A stretch of DNA of 63,517 nucleotides from the IMG/VR virus record IMGVR_UViG_3300025476_000001, positions 1 through 63,517 of that record. One strand, 5' to 3'. Positions within the stretch are counted from its first letter, which is position 1. Each line of letters starts with the position of its first letter. A model generated the notes under the pieces. It made no database searches. It was not told the origin of the DNA and was given only the letters and a program-made list of their open reading frames with translations. This document shows positions 40,694-51,300 of the stretch, piece after piece. The position numbers and the translations under genes are program-made. The DNA comes from a virus.

Positions 40694-41878
40694 ATGATAG
40701 GAAATTATCATCTAATCGTAAAATTTGGTGAAATTATAGTTCCGTTAACAACATCTGTCTTACGGGAACTTACGATTGTTCAGGATATGAATAAGATACT
40801 TCCAGAGTTTCGACTACGAATTGATGACAACTCAGGAGCATTAACACACGTTGCGCCATTTGATCGCAACATGAGTAGTGTATATATTGAATGCGCCTTA
40901 GATTACACGACTGATGATAAGAACGCATTTAACTTTCTGGTATATATACGTGAACCTGGTGGTGTACAAAGTACCCCTACCAATGAGTATGACGTTTCTG
41001 GGTTATTAGATGTATCTGGATTATTTGCGCCAGATGTATCTCGAGGATTTTCAGGAAGTATAAAAACTTCATTGGAGACCGTAGTCAAGAACGAAATTGG
41101 AGTTGATTCAACTGAAATAAGTTCGTCCTTAGATTATTCGAAGAATCTGTTACAACCTCACTGGAATAACGTGCAGTTGTTCAATCAGTTGAAAGAATAT
41201 CTGCTTGGTAGGAACAATGAATATGGATACAAGTGTTTCGTGAAGAATTATAAGTTTAAGAAGGTTTTTACGTTTCGAAGTATATCAGAGATGATGGCTG
41301 ATGAAGTGTCCTATAAGTTTATACTGAATGATACTAAGTTTCAGGATCAACTACCAATTTTTGCGTATTACATATTTGACAACTATAAGTTGTATGGAGT
41401 ATTTGGTACGCGAAAACAGGATGCATCATATTATGATTACACCAACAGTCAGTACACATCTTATTCAGAGAATGTCACTGATTACTATTCAATGTCTGAT
41501 TTTTACGCGATAGATAAGAGTGATAGTTCAGATAACAATGAAATCAATGATACTGGCAGAAGCAACGACTTTACCTTAGATTTCAAGGGAAAGGTTAAGG
41601 GTGAATATGGCAATAGATTAGCCAGTTTAGTGCAGATGTGGATAACGACGCAAGGACTACCAAATGCCGTGCCTGGGCAAACTGTTCAGATATTTTTTCC
41701 GCATGGCGCTGCTAGCGACAATCTTTATTCTTATCAGTATTCTGGGTATTGGTTGATAGAACGAGTTGTTCATAATTTAGGCGATGCATTTATAACAAAA
41801 TTGCTTCTCACCCGACAAGGTCTTGACACAGATAAAAATACTAGTCTATTATCGGCTACTAATAAGAAAAGGTCATAA
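40694..41878 (+). CDS. Baseplate hub protein (gp27-like)
   Basis: 394 residues (T4 gp27: 391), directly before the spike gene as in other contractile tails. An N-terminal beta domain (IIVPLTTSVLRELTIVQDMN, then LPEFRLRIDDNSG), a middle tyrosine-rich region (SQYTSYSENVTDYYSMSDFY), and an end VQIFFPHGAASDNLYSYQYS then GYWLIERVVHNLGD typical of late-control-D/hub proteins. It forms the trimeric hub around the spike. The first ATG abuts the previous stop. Confidence 0.75.
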   Translation: MIGNYHLIVKFGEIIVPLTTSVLRELTIVQDMNKILPEFRLRIDDNSGALTHVAPFDRNMSSVYIECALDYTTDDKNAFNFLVYIREPGGVQSTPTNEYDVSGLLDVSGLFAPDVSRGFSGSIKTSLETVVKNEIGVDSTEISSSLDYSKNLLQPHWNNVQLFNQLKEYLLGRNNEYGYKCFVKNYKFKKVFTFRSISEMMADEVSYKFILNDTKFQDQLPIFAYYIFDNYKLYGVFGTRKQDASYYDYTNSQYTSYSENVTDYYSMSDFYAIDKSDSSDNNEINDTGRSNDFTLDFKGKVKGEYGNRLASLVQMWITTQGLPNAVPGQTVQIFFPHGAASDNLYSYQYSGYWLIERVVHNLGDAFITKLLLTRQGLDTDKNTSLLSATNKKRS

Positions 41879-41879
41879 A

Positions 41880-42410
41880 ATGGAACAGAAATTAGGGACA
41901 ACAGGGCTATCATTTCACAACGACAAATTTGAGTTGATATATCGAGCAAAGGTTCTGGACAACAATGATCCACTTCAATATGGGCGAATCAAAGTGCAGG
42001 TCTATCCTATGTTTCAAGATATTATCGATTCTACTTTATTACCGTGGGCTGTTCCTGCTATGCCTTTGTTTGAGGGCGCTGGTGATAATATTGGTAGCTT
42101 TGCAGTTCCAAAAATAGATTCATTTGTGTTTGTATTCTTTGAACAAGGGGATATTTATCAGCCGGTTTACTTTGCAGAAGCGCAGACAGCACAAAAGGGA
42201 TTACCGACTGCAAGAACGACTAACTATCCTAATAGGAAAGTTTTAAGAACAAGTGGTGGTATAGAGATGTTTATTGATGATACTAGTAAAGAAGTTAAGT
42301 TAACGCATTCCTCTGGAACGATTATAGATATAGCAACTGACGGAAGTTTGTCTGTGACTGCTGTGGGAAATGTTGTAATTCAAGGTGCAAACGTGAGTAT
42401 AAATCCATAA
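41880..42410 (+). CDS. Baseplate central spike (gp5/gpV-like OB-fold protein)
   Basis: The ATG at 41880 follows the hub stop; an earlier in-frame start at 41823 would lie inside the hub gene. 176 residues. FELIYRAKVLDNNDPLQYGR then IKVQVYPMF and LPWAVPAMP are the OB-fold hallmarks of gp5/VgrG spikes, followed by IDSFVFVFFEQGDIYQPVYF and a short beta-helix region (KEVKLTHSSGTIIDIATDG). Unlike T4 gp5 there is no lysozyme domain. Confidence 0.88.
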   Translation: MEQKLGTTGLSFHNDKFELIYRAKVLDNNDPLQYGRIKVQVYPMFQDIIDSTLLPWAVPAMPLFEGAGDNIGSFAVPKIDSFVFVFFEQGDIYQPVYFAEAQTAQKGLPTARTTNYPNRKVLRTSGGIEMFIDDTSKEVKLTHSSGTIIDIATDGSLSVTAVGNVVIQGANVSINP

Positions 42411-42683
42411 ATGACTAAAAGAATCGCTTTACTTGGGGACCCAAGTGATCATGGTGGAAGTTTAACAAGTACAAATCAGGATAACAGATTTGATGTTGGT
42501 GGTGTGCAGGTCTGTGCAAATGGTTGTGATCACGACTGTCCGATACCTGGTCATGGTACGACCTCGGTTTCTGCTGTTACAGTAAAGTCTTTTGTAAATG
42601 GGAAGTTGATTATAACGCAGGATGCAACTGCAGGCTGCGGCGCAAAGATAACACCCCCAGATAGGCATGTGTACTGTGAATAG
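42411..42683 (+). CDS. PAAR-repeat spike tip protein
   Basis: 90 residues beginning right after the spike stop. LLGDPSDHGGSL, VGGVQVCANGCDHDCPIPGH and GCGAKITPPDRHVYC show the PAAR pattern of repeated Pro-Gly/His turns with His and Cys ligands for a metal at the point. PAAR proteins cap the gp5 spike (T4 gp5.4) to pierce the outer membrane, so a diderm host is likely but not proved. Confidence 0.9.
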   Translation: MTKRIALLGDPSDHGGSLTSTNQDNRFDVGGVQVCANGCDHDCPIPGHGTTSVSAVTVKSFVNGKLIITQDATAGCGAKITPPDRHVYCE

Positions 42684-42691
42684 GAGATAAT

Positions 42692-43072
42692 ATGGATGCG
42701 GTAGAGATATGGTCGGATTTGCATCAATCATTATCATCAGATGCTCAAGGCAACCTAAGAAAGGTAATTAATATAGAATCCGTTAAGACTTCAATTGATA
42801 ACATATTAGGAACAGTTAGGGGTGAAAGGGTATTTCTTCCAGAATTTGCTATTGGTTTACAGGGAATGGTGTTTGACCCATTAAACCAAAACCTGATAAC
42901 TAGATTATCTGATGAAATAAAAAATAGTATTGAAGTCTGGGATCCTAGAGTAACAGTAATTGGAGTAGATTTTCAGGAAGAGACCGACAATAATTATATT
43001 GGAATTACAGTCCGATTTAACATACAAAGTTACGCTGAAACTTTTAACTATGTGACGGTAGTTACCCAATAG
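42692..43072 (+). CDS. Baseplate wedge protein gp25-like
   Basis: 126 residues (T4 gp25: 132). INIESVKTSIDNILGTVRGE then RVFLPEFAIGLQGMVFDP is the gp25 core: 'v-qsi-nil-t--GeR-f-pe-G--l---lF-p', here with LPEF in place of the usual EPR-type turn; it ends with YIGITVRFNI. It starts sheath assembly on the baseplate. Lies between PAAR and gp6-like genes, as usual. Confidence 0.9.
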   Translation: MDAVEIWSDLHQSLSSDAQGNLRKVINIESVKTSIDNILGTVRGERVFLPEFAIGLQGMVFDPLNQNLITRLSDEIKNSIEVWDPRVTVIGVDFQEETDNNYIGITVRFNIQSYAETFNYVTVVTQ

Positions 43073-43087
43073 AATAAGGAGTTGAGA

Positions 43088-44797
43088 ATGTCAACACAAC
43101 CAATTATCTACACTAATTACGATTTCGATACTCTTGTTGCCCAGTTACAGCAAAGATTGTCTTTGCAAAGCGCCTGGAAGGACATGTATCGAAGTTCTAC
43201 CGGTTCCATGCTTATTGAGTTGTTCGCAGCAGTAGGAACACTTGTCTTATACTATATAGAAAGACGTGCTGAAGAATCTTATATTGCTACCGCTCAGAAT
43301 TACTCTTCCGTAGTGAACTTAGCTCGACTTTTGAACTATATTCCTTACCGAAATGTGTCTGCTGGAAGTCCTGCACTAGATCAGCCATCAGCTATACTTA
43401 GGTTTAGCCTTAGCGTGCCGGCTACAAAAATGGTATATATTCCAAAGTACACATCTTGTTCAACTTCTGGTGGTATCAATTTTATGGTTTTGGCTGATGG
43501 TATAATAATGCCTGGACAATCTTATGTAGATGTCGCCGGTATTCAAGGTACTAAACAGGTTGTATCAAGAACATCATCCGGAAGTACAAATCAAGAATAC
43601 AATATTAGCGACACCAAAGTAGAAAATTCAAATGTTATTGTTGCAGTTAATTTAATTCCATGGAATTTAGTAACATCCTTTATCAACTCGATAAATACTT
43701 CCACTGACTATGTCATACGGCCGGAATTGGATGGGACTATCACAATCGTTTTTGGAAATAACGTCTTTGGGCAGGCTCCAGCTGTAGGAGACGAAATAGT
43801 TATCACTTATATTCAGTCAGATGGTTTGGCAGGAAACGTTTATGCAACTGGATTAATTACAACTTTGAACTCTACTATTTATGATCAGGATGGAGCCATT
43901 CAGACTGTTACAGTGACTAATACTACCAATTTTTTAGGTGGTGACGATGCTGAAACAACAGAAGATATACGAAATAATGCTCCCGATGTTTTTGCTACAG
44001 GAGACAGAGCAGTGACGAAGTCTGATTTTATTGCTATTTTGGATAATTATCATGGTGTAGCAGACTCAAATGTTTGGGGCGAAGCTGAAGAAACAAGTCC
44101 TGATTACGATCACTACAATCAAGTTAAGTTAGTAGTACTTTTGCAGGATTGGGCATTGCCAGACACTGCTTTTAAGAATATTTTATCGTCCTTTCTTTAT
44201 ACTAAGTCTCTTATGACAGTACGTTATACCTATATTGATCCAGTAATTTTAGATGTAATCCCGACTCTTAGTCTAAAAATTTTGCCAGGAAATCAATTAT
44301 CTTATATTCAGTCTTTGGTTGAAACTGCGATAACTAATTTGTTCGTGTTAGGATCAACAACTAAGTTAGGTACCGCGAAAAGAATAGGAGATATATACGA
44401 GGCAGTAGAGGGGGTGTCGGGTGTATCTTATAGTCATATAGTATTGAAAATTCAGAAGGAATTAGAGATTGGTTATTATTCTACGTACACTTATGCTCAG
44501 ACTGTTGAAGCACTACCATTGTTAGCAGGTGGTGTTCAGATTTACAACAACGAGACCCTAATTGCTACAGATAATGGCAGTGGTGGCTTTGTTTCTACCG
44601 AAAGTATACCTACTGTTACAGGCTATGTTGATTACACAACTGGTCTTGTTGGAGTAAACATTTCTCCGTCCCCGGCACCTACTGACATAATTTATGTTAG
44701 ATATCAACAGAATCAAAATGGAGATATAGTAGTCGATAAAGAACAAATTTGTAAGTGGTTTGAGAATGATTACACCAGTATTAGTTATTCTAGTTAA
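43088..44797 (+). CDS. Baseplate wedge protein gp6-like (baseplate J family)
   Basis: The ATG at 43088 is 5 bases after AAGGAGTTG; a TTG at 43082 is less likely. 569 residues. SLQSAWKDMYRSSTGSMLIE then LFAAVGTLVLYYIERRAEES is the N-terminal J-type helical start; VGDEIVITYIQSDGLAGNVY and RNNAPDVFATGDRAVTKSDF are strong baseplate J signatures. The C-terminal 100 residues carry a beta module with TGYVDYTTGLVGVN, shared with the neck protein. gp6 forms the wedge ring with gp25 and gp53. Confidence 0.88.
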   Translation: MSTQPIIYTNYDFDTLVAQLQQRLSLQSAWKDMYRSSTGSMLIELFAAVGTLVLYYIERRAEESYIATAQNYSSVVNLARLLNYIPYRNVSAGSPALDQPSAILRFSLSVPATKMVYIPKYTSCSTSGGINFMVLADGIIMPGQSYVDVAGIQGTKQVVSRTSSGSTNQEYNISDTKVENSNVIVAVNLIPWNLVTSFINSINTSTDYVIRPELDGTITIVFGNNVFGQAPAVGDEIVITYIQSDGLAGNVYATGLITTLNSTIYDQDGAIQTVTVTNTTNFLGGDDAETTEDIRNNAPDVFATGDRAVTKSDFIAILDNYHGVADSNVWGEAEETSPDYDHYNQVKLVVLLQDWALPDTAFKNILSSFLYTKSLMTVRYTYIDPVILDVIPTLSLKILPGNQLSYIQSLVETAITNLFVLGSTTKLGTAKRIGDIYEAVEGVSGVSYSHIVLKIQKELEIGYYSTYTYAQTVEALPLLAGGVQIYNNETLIATDNGSGGFVSTESIPTVTGYVDYTTGLVGVNISPSPAPTDIIYVRYQQNQNGDIVVDKEQICKWFENDYTSISYSS

Positions 44798-44808
44798 AGG
44801 AGAAAAGC

Positions 44809-45300
44809 ATGGATATAAAGTATGAATCGGTTTGGAAGGTACAACACATAAGAGATGGTCGTGTAATCTGGGAGGATGAAGGTCATAACTCACTAGTTCA
44901 GGAAGGTGAAGAAGCCGTGCTTGAGAGTTTTTTTAGAAATACTACTTCATACAATCCGACCGAATTTTATGTTCGGCTGTGCAACAGTGCATTGGCTGTT
45001 ACAGACACTTTAAGTTCAATATCGAGCGAACCGAGTGGATATGGATATGCACCACAGTTAACAGAGAGATCTACAACAGGATTTCCTACGAAGGATGTTT
45101 ATTTGGGTGCATACCGGCTTACAAGCAAGGTTTTATCATTTACTGCTTCAGGTGGAGATATCGGGCCAGTAATTACTGCTTACTTGGCTACTACAAGTGA
45201 TAATAGCGGCAAACTTATTGCTTTTAGAGCGTTGTCAATGTCCAGAGTAATCTTAGACACTGATACTATGACTATTCAAATAAGAATAACACTTAGTTAG
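44809..45300 (+). CDS. Baseplate/tail-fibre-attachment protein (163 aa)
   Basis: AAAGGAGAAAAGC precedes the ATG. The start VWKVQHIRDGRVIWEDEGHN then SLVQEGEEAVLESFFRN is a pattern I associate with phage distal tail proteins ('W--------e---N-l---G--a-l---fr'). The rest is beta-rich. Placed between gp6-like and gpI-like genes. Exact role unknown. Confidence 0.55.
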   Translation: MDIKYESVWKVQHIRDGRVIWEDEGHNSLVQEGEEAVLESFFRNTTSYNPTEFYVRLCNSALAVTDTLSSISSEPSGYGYAPQLTERSTTGFPTKDVYLGAYRLTSKVLSFTASGGDIGPVITAYLATTSDNSGKLIAFRALSMSRVILDTDTMTIQIRITLS

Positions 45301-45309
45301 AGGGACACA

Positions 45310-46620
45310 ATGATTTATGACGCAGATAAACTATATTTTGATGAGTTAGGTCACGGCAGCTCGGGACTTAACTTTGATCAAACAACTCCGCCCATAAATT
45401 GGGATGCTTTAGCTGGGACTTTTATTGTAATGACTTGCGACGTTTCATTGTCACTACAACAGTATGTTGCTAATGAGATTCTAGATGTGAATGGGGTTTT
45501 TGATATTAGTTTAGTTGAAAACTATTCAAAATACATAGATTTGATGGAACTTGTTCCATTAAAGTTTCGTGATTCTATTGCTCTTCAACAATTTTTCCAG
45601 GAAATAGGACTTCAGGTTGGTAGTTGGATTGGTCAAATAAATGACTTGGAAAAAATGATTGATAAGTACAATGTTGGAGATACATATATTCAGAAATTAG
45701 CTGATTTAGTTGGGTTAGTTTTTGTTGTTGATAGTACTACTACCTTAGATGATAAACGAAGGCAATTGATTCAAGTTATAGATTGGTACAAGATGAAGGG
45801 AACGTATCAGGCAATAAAATATATTGGTTATTTGCTTCAAATGACACTTAATTTTTGGGACATGTACACTAATGATTATGTAACGTTTGTTGAAGAACCG
45901 TGGTTTGTAGGTAACAGTCAATCAGAAAATCCAGGCGGATTAGACTCTAGCTATTATAAGTCCCCTCATTTTGGTATGGAGATTGTTTTGGATACGATAT
46001 ACGGAACTTTCCCTGATATATATTTGTTTGAGCCAACTCAACTTACTAATTTGTCTGTATATGTTGAAAAAGTGCGACCTGTAAATACTGTGCCTCATTA
46101 CTCGGTGTTACTTCAGCCAAAGTGCGACGAAACAGGCGTAGTTAGAGAAATTGCTGGTGGAATAAAAACATGCGTTATTGGGCTATGGGAGTTCTCCAAA
46201 CTCTATTTTGATTGTGCAGGAAGATCTGGTTACTCTGGTTACAGCGGAATAAGTGGGTATTCTGGTTATAGCGGATCTGTAGTTTACTTCGATGACAATA
46301 AATTCTTTGACTACTCTCAAGATGCACTTCTTAATTCTGTTGTCAAATGGAAACTTGGGACTGGAAATAAAGGAGTATCTCCTGATAGTCCAGGATTTGC
46401 TATTGCTACACCGGTGTTGTCCGGCGATATAGAGATGATTTCTATTTATTCTGATCGAACAGAGTACGTTTTCAGAGTTATCGGATCTTCACAACAAGGA
46501 CTATCTGAATTGGGTTTATATTTAATTGATGACACTACATTAGAAGTGGCTTCTACATTTCCAGATATAAACTTAACTACTGATGTTACACTAAAAGTTC
46601 AGGTTATTATTTATCGATAA
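45310..46620 (+). CDS. gpI-like baseplate protein carrying a GYSG collagen-like insert
   Basis: 436 residues. Residues 60-175 (LMELVPLKFRDSIALQQFFQ, QINDLEKMIDKYNVG, LADLVGLVFVVDS, RRQLIQVIDWYKMKGTYQAI) match the P2 gpI-type tail domain ('lP-----s---------e-------i--l---i-p--cp---l--LA---gv'). Residues about 306-323 are SGYSGYSGISGYSGYSG, a short run of the triplets that dominate the fibres 9 kb downstream, followed by a beta domain. It probably links wedges to fibres. Confidence 0.7.
   Translation: MIYDADKLYFDELGHGSSGLNFDQTTPPINWDALAGTFIVMTCDVSLSLQQYVANEILDVNGVFDISLVENYSKYIDLMELVPLKFRDSIALQQFFQEIGLQVGSWIGQINDLEKMIDKYNVGDTYIQKLADLVGLVFVVDSTTTLDDKRRQLIQVIDWYKMKGTYQAIKYIGYLLQMTLNFWDMYTNDYVTFVEEPWFVGNSQSENPGGLDSSYYKSPHFGMEIVLDTIYGTFPDIYLFEPTQLTNLSVYVEKVRPVNTVPHYSVLLQPKCDETGVVREIAGGIKTCVIGLWEFSKLYFDCAGRSGYSGYSGISGYSGYSGSVVYFDDNKFFDYSQDALLNSVVKWKLGTGNKGVSPDSPGFAIATPVLSGDIEMISIYSDRTEYVFRVIGSSQQGLSELGLYLIDDTTLEVASTFPDINLTTDVTLKVQVIIYR
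46224..46278 (+). repeat. Short GYS/GIS triplet run in the baseplate gene
   Basis: Six Gly-x-Ser triplets encoded by GGTTACTCTGGTTACAGCGG-type sequence, the same code as the long arrays from 55 kb on. Confidence 0.85.
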
Positions 46621-46634
46621 AAGGAGGAAATAAA

Positions 46635-47756
46635 ATGCCTAATGATATTGGTACACAAGAGAGAACAGTAGCCTATTTTGCTCCTGTTGATTCTTTTATT
46701 GTTAACAGAATAGCAAAAGATATTAGGAAAACAGGAATTTATTCCGGGGGTTATTTAAGCTCACTAGTAGCTAATACTAGTGTTAGTTTATCTTCGTTAA
46801 GTTGCGAAATAACGGATGGAACTTATCAGGAAAGAATTAGAACGACAACTGCAATAACAGGAATAGACATTACTGGCGGTAAAAGTTACGTGGTATTAAG
46901 ATGGGTATACACAGGAAGTTCAGCTGCAGATTATATGGAAGTAAAGGGGGTAACTGTAGGAAATCTTCTACCTAATGATTTAATTGTTGGAGTGGCAACT
47001 ACCGGTATTGACTATACTTTAAGGTCCAATCCTCAGGTTATGGATACATTTCTAAAGGTAGAACCTTCTGAAGCTGGTGGTTTATATGTTAGAATAAGAG
47101 CAGGTCGGGTAAATTATGGATCAGTCAATTATGATATTGTAGATCAGTTAAGTCCTTTAATGTCAGCTCCTGGTTCTGGAACTAATGTATATGCAATACA
47201 GATAAATACTTCGGGAGCTGTAGTAGCTACTGGGCCACAGGCTACTACCCCGCCTGATTATGGTGGATTAGTTACTTTGGCAGAAATAAGAATAGCTGCT
47301 GGGCAAAGTAGCATTGTTGCTGCCAACATTAAAGATGTAAGAGCATTTGGTGCTAGTGGAACTGTAATTCCTTTACCTATTGCTAACGGGGGTACAGGCT
47401 CTATAACAAAAAATTTTGTTGGCTTTGGAACTGTTTCTGGGGCACAAATTACAATAGCTGTAGGAACTGGAGTCACACCGGGGACATGGACGATATTGGA
47501 TTTGAGTTCAATTATAGGAACACGGTCTACTTGGGTATATCTGGCTATAAACAGTAGTACAACGGCAACACTTTGGTTTAACATGTATGATGTAAATAAT
47601 CCAAGCATAGGTCCTGGATTAGGAAGTATTGCTGTTGGAGCAGGCGGAGCAGAAAACTATACTTTAATTCTTACTAATTCTGATGGTACAGTAAGATGTG
47701 CTGCTTCGACGTATATGTCAAGTGTTACATTTACTCCTTTGTCATTTTTAGCATGA
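46635..47756 (+). CDS. Tail fibre / receptor-binding-type protein (373 aa)
   Basis: AAAGGAGG precedes the ATG. Low-charge, Gly/Ser/Thr/Val-rich throughout; contains IPLPIANGGTGSITKNFVGF, the 'PIanGGTG' turn common in phage fibres, and ends in strands (WLWFNMYD-like). The N-terminal 130 residues probably attach to the baseplate. It overlaps the next gene by ATGA. Probable fibre or baseplate-attached protein. Confidence 0.6.
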   Translation: MPNDIGTQERTVAYFAPVDSFIVNRIAKDIRKTGIYSGGYLSSLVANTSVSLSSLSCEITDGTYQERIRTTTAITGIDITGGKSYVVLRWVYTGSSAADYMEVKGVTVGNLLPNDLIVGVATTGIDYTLRSNPQVMDTFLKVEPSEAGGLYVRIRAGRVNYGSVNYDIVDQLSPLMSAPGSGTNVYAIQINTSGAVVATGPQATTPPDYGGLVTLAEIRIAAGQSSIVAANIKDVRAFGASGTVIPLPIANGGTGSITKNFVGFGTVSGAQITIAVGTGVTPGTWTILDLSSIIGTRSTWVYLAINSSTTATLWFNMYDVNNPSIGPGLGSIAVGAGGAENYTLILTNSDGTVRCAASTYMSSVTFTPLSFLA

Positions 47757-47959
47757 TAAAGTTAAGTGCAAAAACGATTATAACAAATGTAGTTTATAAA
47801 ACGATAGAAATTTGGAAGACTAAGGTACCTGATAAAAGTTTAGATACGTACGACAATTGGAAGGAAGATTTGGTAGCTAGTATTTGTGCTTTACTGCAAA
47901 AACGCGGTATAAACGTTGATGAAGCCTTAATTGTGGAAGAATCTAATGAAGAAAACTAG
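47753..47959 (+). CDS. Small protein (68 aa), hypothetical
   Basis: ATG at 47753 in an ATGA overlap with the fibre gene. Helical (AKTIITNVVYKTIEIWKTK, then WKEDLVASICALLQKRG) with an acidic end. Possibly a fibre-assembly accessory. No family recognised. Confidence 0.5.
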   Translation: MIKLSAKTIITNVVYKTIEIWKTKVPDKSLDTYDNWKEDLVASICALLQKRGINVDEALIVEESNEEN

Positions 47960-47976
47960 AAGTTGGAGGATGAGTA

Positions 47977-48336
47977 ATGACTCAATCTAGCTTGCAACAG
48001 AACGATATTGTTACTTACCGGGGTGATGATTTCTCGACTCAACTGATTTTCTGTGATGCAGATGGGAATGTAGTCAACATAACCGGTTGGAAGATTTTCT
48101 TTACGGTAAAGAAGAATAAAGATGACACTGATGAGAAAGCTGTAATTACTGTTACTATCGATCCTACTGACCCGACTCATGGAATAGCACTGGTTGTCGT
48201 TTCTCATACTATTACTGATACTTTAACTGGATTGTATTATTATGACTTTAAGTTCAGAAAAGCTGATTTGACAATTCAGACTATAACCTCTGGTGGGATT
48301 ACGTTTGAGAAGAACATAACTCGTAGAGTGTCATAA
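47977..48336 (+). CDS. Baseplate upper protein-like domain (BppU N-terminal type)
   Basis: 119 residues. NDIVTYRGDDFSTQLIFCDA, VVNITGWKIFFTVKKNK and GLYYYDFKFRKADLTIQTIT follow the BppU N-terminal pattern ('i-rGdt--l------dG---dltg--i-ftvk', then 'G-Y-ydi---'). Such domains dock receptor-binding or fibre proteins to baseplates. AGGATGAGT precedes the ATG. The glycosyltransferase gene follows after 2 bases. Confidence 0.75.
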   Translation: MTQSSLQQNDIVTYRGDDFSTQLIFCDADGNVVNITGWKIFFTVKKNKDDTDEKAVITVTIDPTDPTHGIALVVVSHTITDTLTGLYYYDFKFRKADLTIQTITSGGITFEKNITRRVS

Positions 48337-48338
48337 TT

Positions 48339-51300
48339 ATGAAGATAAGCATTATTGTCACAACTTGTGGTGATTCAAAAGATTACTTAAAACTTTGTTT
48401 GGATAGTATCTTTAAGTTTACAAGTATGATTAATACAGAAGTTATTGTTGTGGCTAATGGTTGTACAGAAGTGGTTAGGGAATACCTGAAGACTAAAACA
48501 GTACAACTTTTGTGGTTTGAAGAACGTATTGGTTATGTGAGCGCTGTAAATGAGGGTATTAAGATAAGTAAAGGAGAATACATAGTATTATTAAATGACG
48601 ACACAATAGTGTTAGGAAGCGACTGGATAGACATCTTTACAAAGCCGTTTTTAGATGATCAAAAAGTAGGAATAACAGGGCCGCTCAAGTTTACTTGGAA
48701 CTGTGGTGGTATTCAAAGAGCAGCGATTGGATTTTTTTGTGTAATGATAAAACGAAAATTGTTTGATGAATTAGGTTTACTCGACACAATATTTAATCCG
48801 GGAATGGGTGAGGATGGAGATTTTTCCATTAAGGCAGAAAAGGCTGGATATAGATTAGTTCAAGTTCCCACAGAAGACCCAAAGGAATTTGGTGATGGGG
48901 TAGCTATTCAAAATTTTCCTATTTACCATAAAGGCAATGGGACCTTTTCTGCTGATGTAGATGGTAAGAATAAGATAATAGATAGAAATACTAAAATTTT
49001 AGCAGAACGATATGGTCTTAAAAAAGATATTTTAGAAAGCATTTATACTGAACTTTTGAATAATTCATCGGATATAAATCAATTATTTCCTACTTTAAGA
49101 AAATACGCTAGTTTATGTTCTCATATAACTGAATTTGGGGTAAGAGATGTGGTTTCTACCTATGCATTTTTAGCAAGTAGGCCCAGAAAAATGGTTTCTT
49201 ATGATATTTATACTTCGGCTAATATACCCGCTACATTAGATATAGCAAAGGTAAATGAAATAGATTTTAAATTTATAGAACAAAGTACGTTAGAAACAAC
49301 CATAGAAGAGACAGATTTATTATTTATAGATACCGTTCATAGTTATGGACAATTATCTGAGGAGTTAAGATTACACGCGAATAAGGTAAAGAAATATATA
49401 TTAATGCACGATACAACTTTTTGTGGTGAGATAGATAGTCCTGCAACTAATTCTATAAAGCAGGGATTAAATATAGCAATTAGTGAGTTCTTATTGGCTC
49501 ATAAAGAATGGTCAATGATAGAGAAGATTGAAATAAATAACGGTTTAACGGTACTGGAAAGGAAAAGCACTGTGCAAGTATCAATTGTTATACCTACCCT
49601 TAATCATTTGGAAGATGGTCTGAAACCTTGTCTGGAAGCAGTTTTAAAGTATACAGATTTGACTGATAAAGAGATTATTGTAGTTCCTAATGGTTGTACT
49701 GATGGGACAATGGAATACTTGCAGTCATTGGGTGATAAGATTAAGATTATTTCTTTTGATAAACCAATGGGTTACATTATTCCCGTTAATATGGGGGTAA
49801 GATCTGCTTTAGGTAAATACGTTGTTTTATTAAGTAATGATTGTCATTTGCTTCCACAAAAAGTTGATACTTGGATAAATATAATGTTATCTCCATTTTT
49901 AGCAGATGATAATGTCGGAGTCGCCGGCCCTCTTGGGTATATCTATCCAGGATTGGGTTTAGCTATTCATGGTGGTTGTGTTATGTATAAAAAGGAAGCA
50001 TGGGATAAAGTTGGTGGGTATGATACTTTATTTGGTTATGGATACATAAGTGATGTAGATATGAGTCTAAGAATAAATGATTCTGGGTACAAAGCAGTAT
50101 TTGTACATGAAGATGGTTATGCTGGATCTATTAATACTTATCACATTGATTTTCCACTTTATACTACTTCTAAGGTTGTTACTATGGACAGACAAGCAGA
50201 TGCCTTACTTGTTGGTAAAAATCGAGCCCTGACTTCTAAAAGACATAAAGGTAAACCTTCTATATCAATAGTTATACCTACTTGTAACAGATTAGAAACT
50301 TTAAAAGTTTGCCTTGATAGAATATTTATGTATACCGATTGTTTAGAAAAAGAAATTATTGTAGTTCCTAATGGTTGTACTGATGGTACTTTGGAGTATT
50401 TGGAAACATTAAAAGACTACATTACTATAAGAAACATACCTGAAGCTTCTGGGCATGTAATACCTACTAATGCCGGTGCGGAGATTGCCAAAGGTGGATT
50501 TATTGTTCTTTTAGATGATGATTCTATGCTGCTTCCACAGAAAGTTGATACTTGGATAAGGTTGTTATATGTTCCGTTTGAAGCTGATAAGTCTGTAGGT
50601 GCTACAGGAGTTTTTGCATCAGATTATCCCTATCTGGGAATTGCCCTTCATAGTGGTTGCGCAATGTATCGTAGAGACGTATGGGATAAGGTAGGCGGTG
50701 GAGATTTAGCATTTGGATTTGGATACTTGTACGATGCAGATTTAAGTCTAAGAATAAAAGAGTTAGGATACAAGACATTAGGAGTGGGAGAAAATAATGC
50801 ATTTCCACTATATCATCCCGAGAGTCCGGTTACTTCTAATCGAAAACAGGAAGACGTAGCATTGATTAGAAAAAATAGAAATATTTTGTATGAACGACAT
50901 GGGAAAAAACCACGTTATTCTATTGTTATACCTACGTATAATCATTTAGAAGACTGTTTGAAGCCGTGTCTGAATAGTATAGTACAACATACTAATTTAG
51001 AAGATGTAGAAGTAATAGTAGTGGCTAATGGTTGTAATGAAATGTCCGACTCGAGTAAAAAAGAGAAGACGGCAGAATTTGTGGACAGTTTAGGTCATCC
51101 ATTTAAGTTGGTTTGGTTTGATGAGGGATTAGGATTTACCAAGGCTACTAATGAAGGAATCAAAGTTGCTTTAGGAGATTACATCATTCTTTTAAATAAT
51201 GATACTGTATTGTTGGAAAAAGGTCAGCCAAAGAATGCTTGGATTGAAATGCTAGTATTCCCGTTTCTGAGAGATGATAAAGTAGGCATTACCGGGCCGT

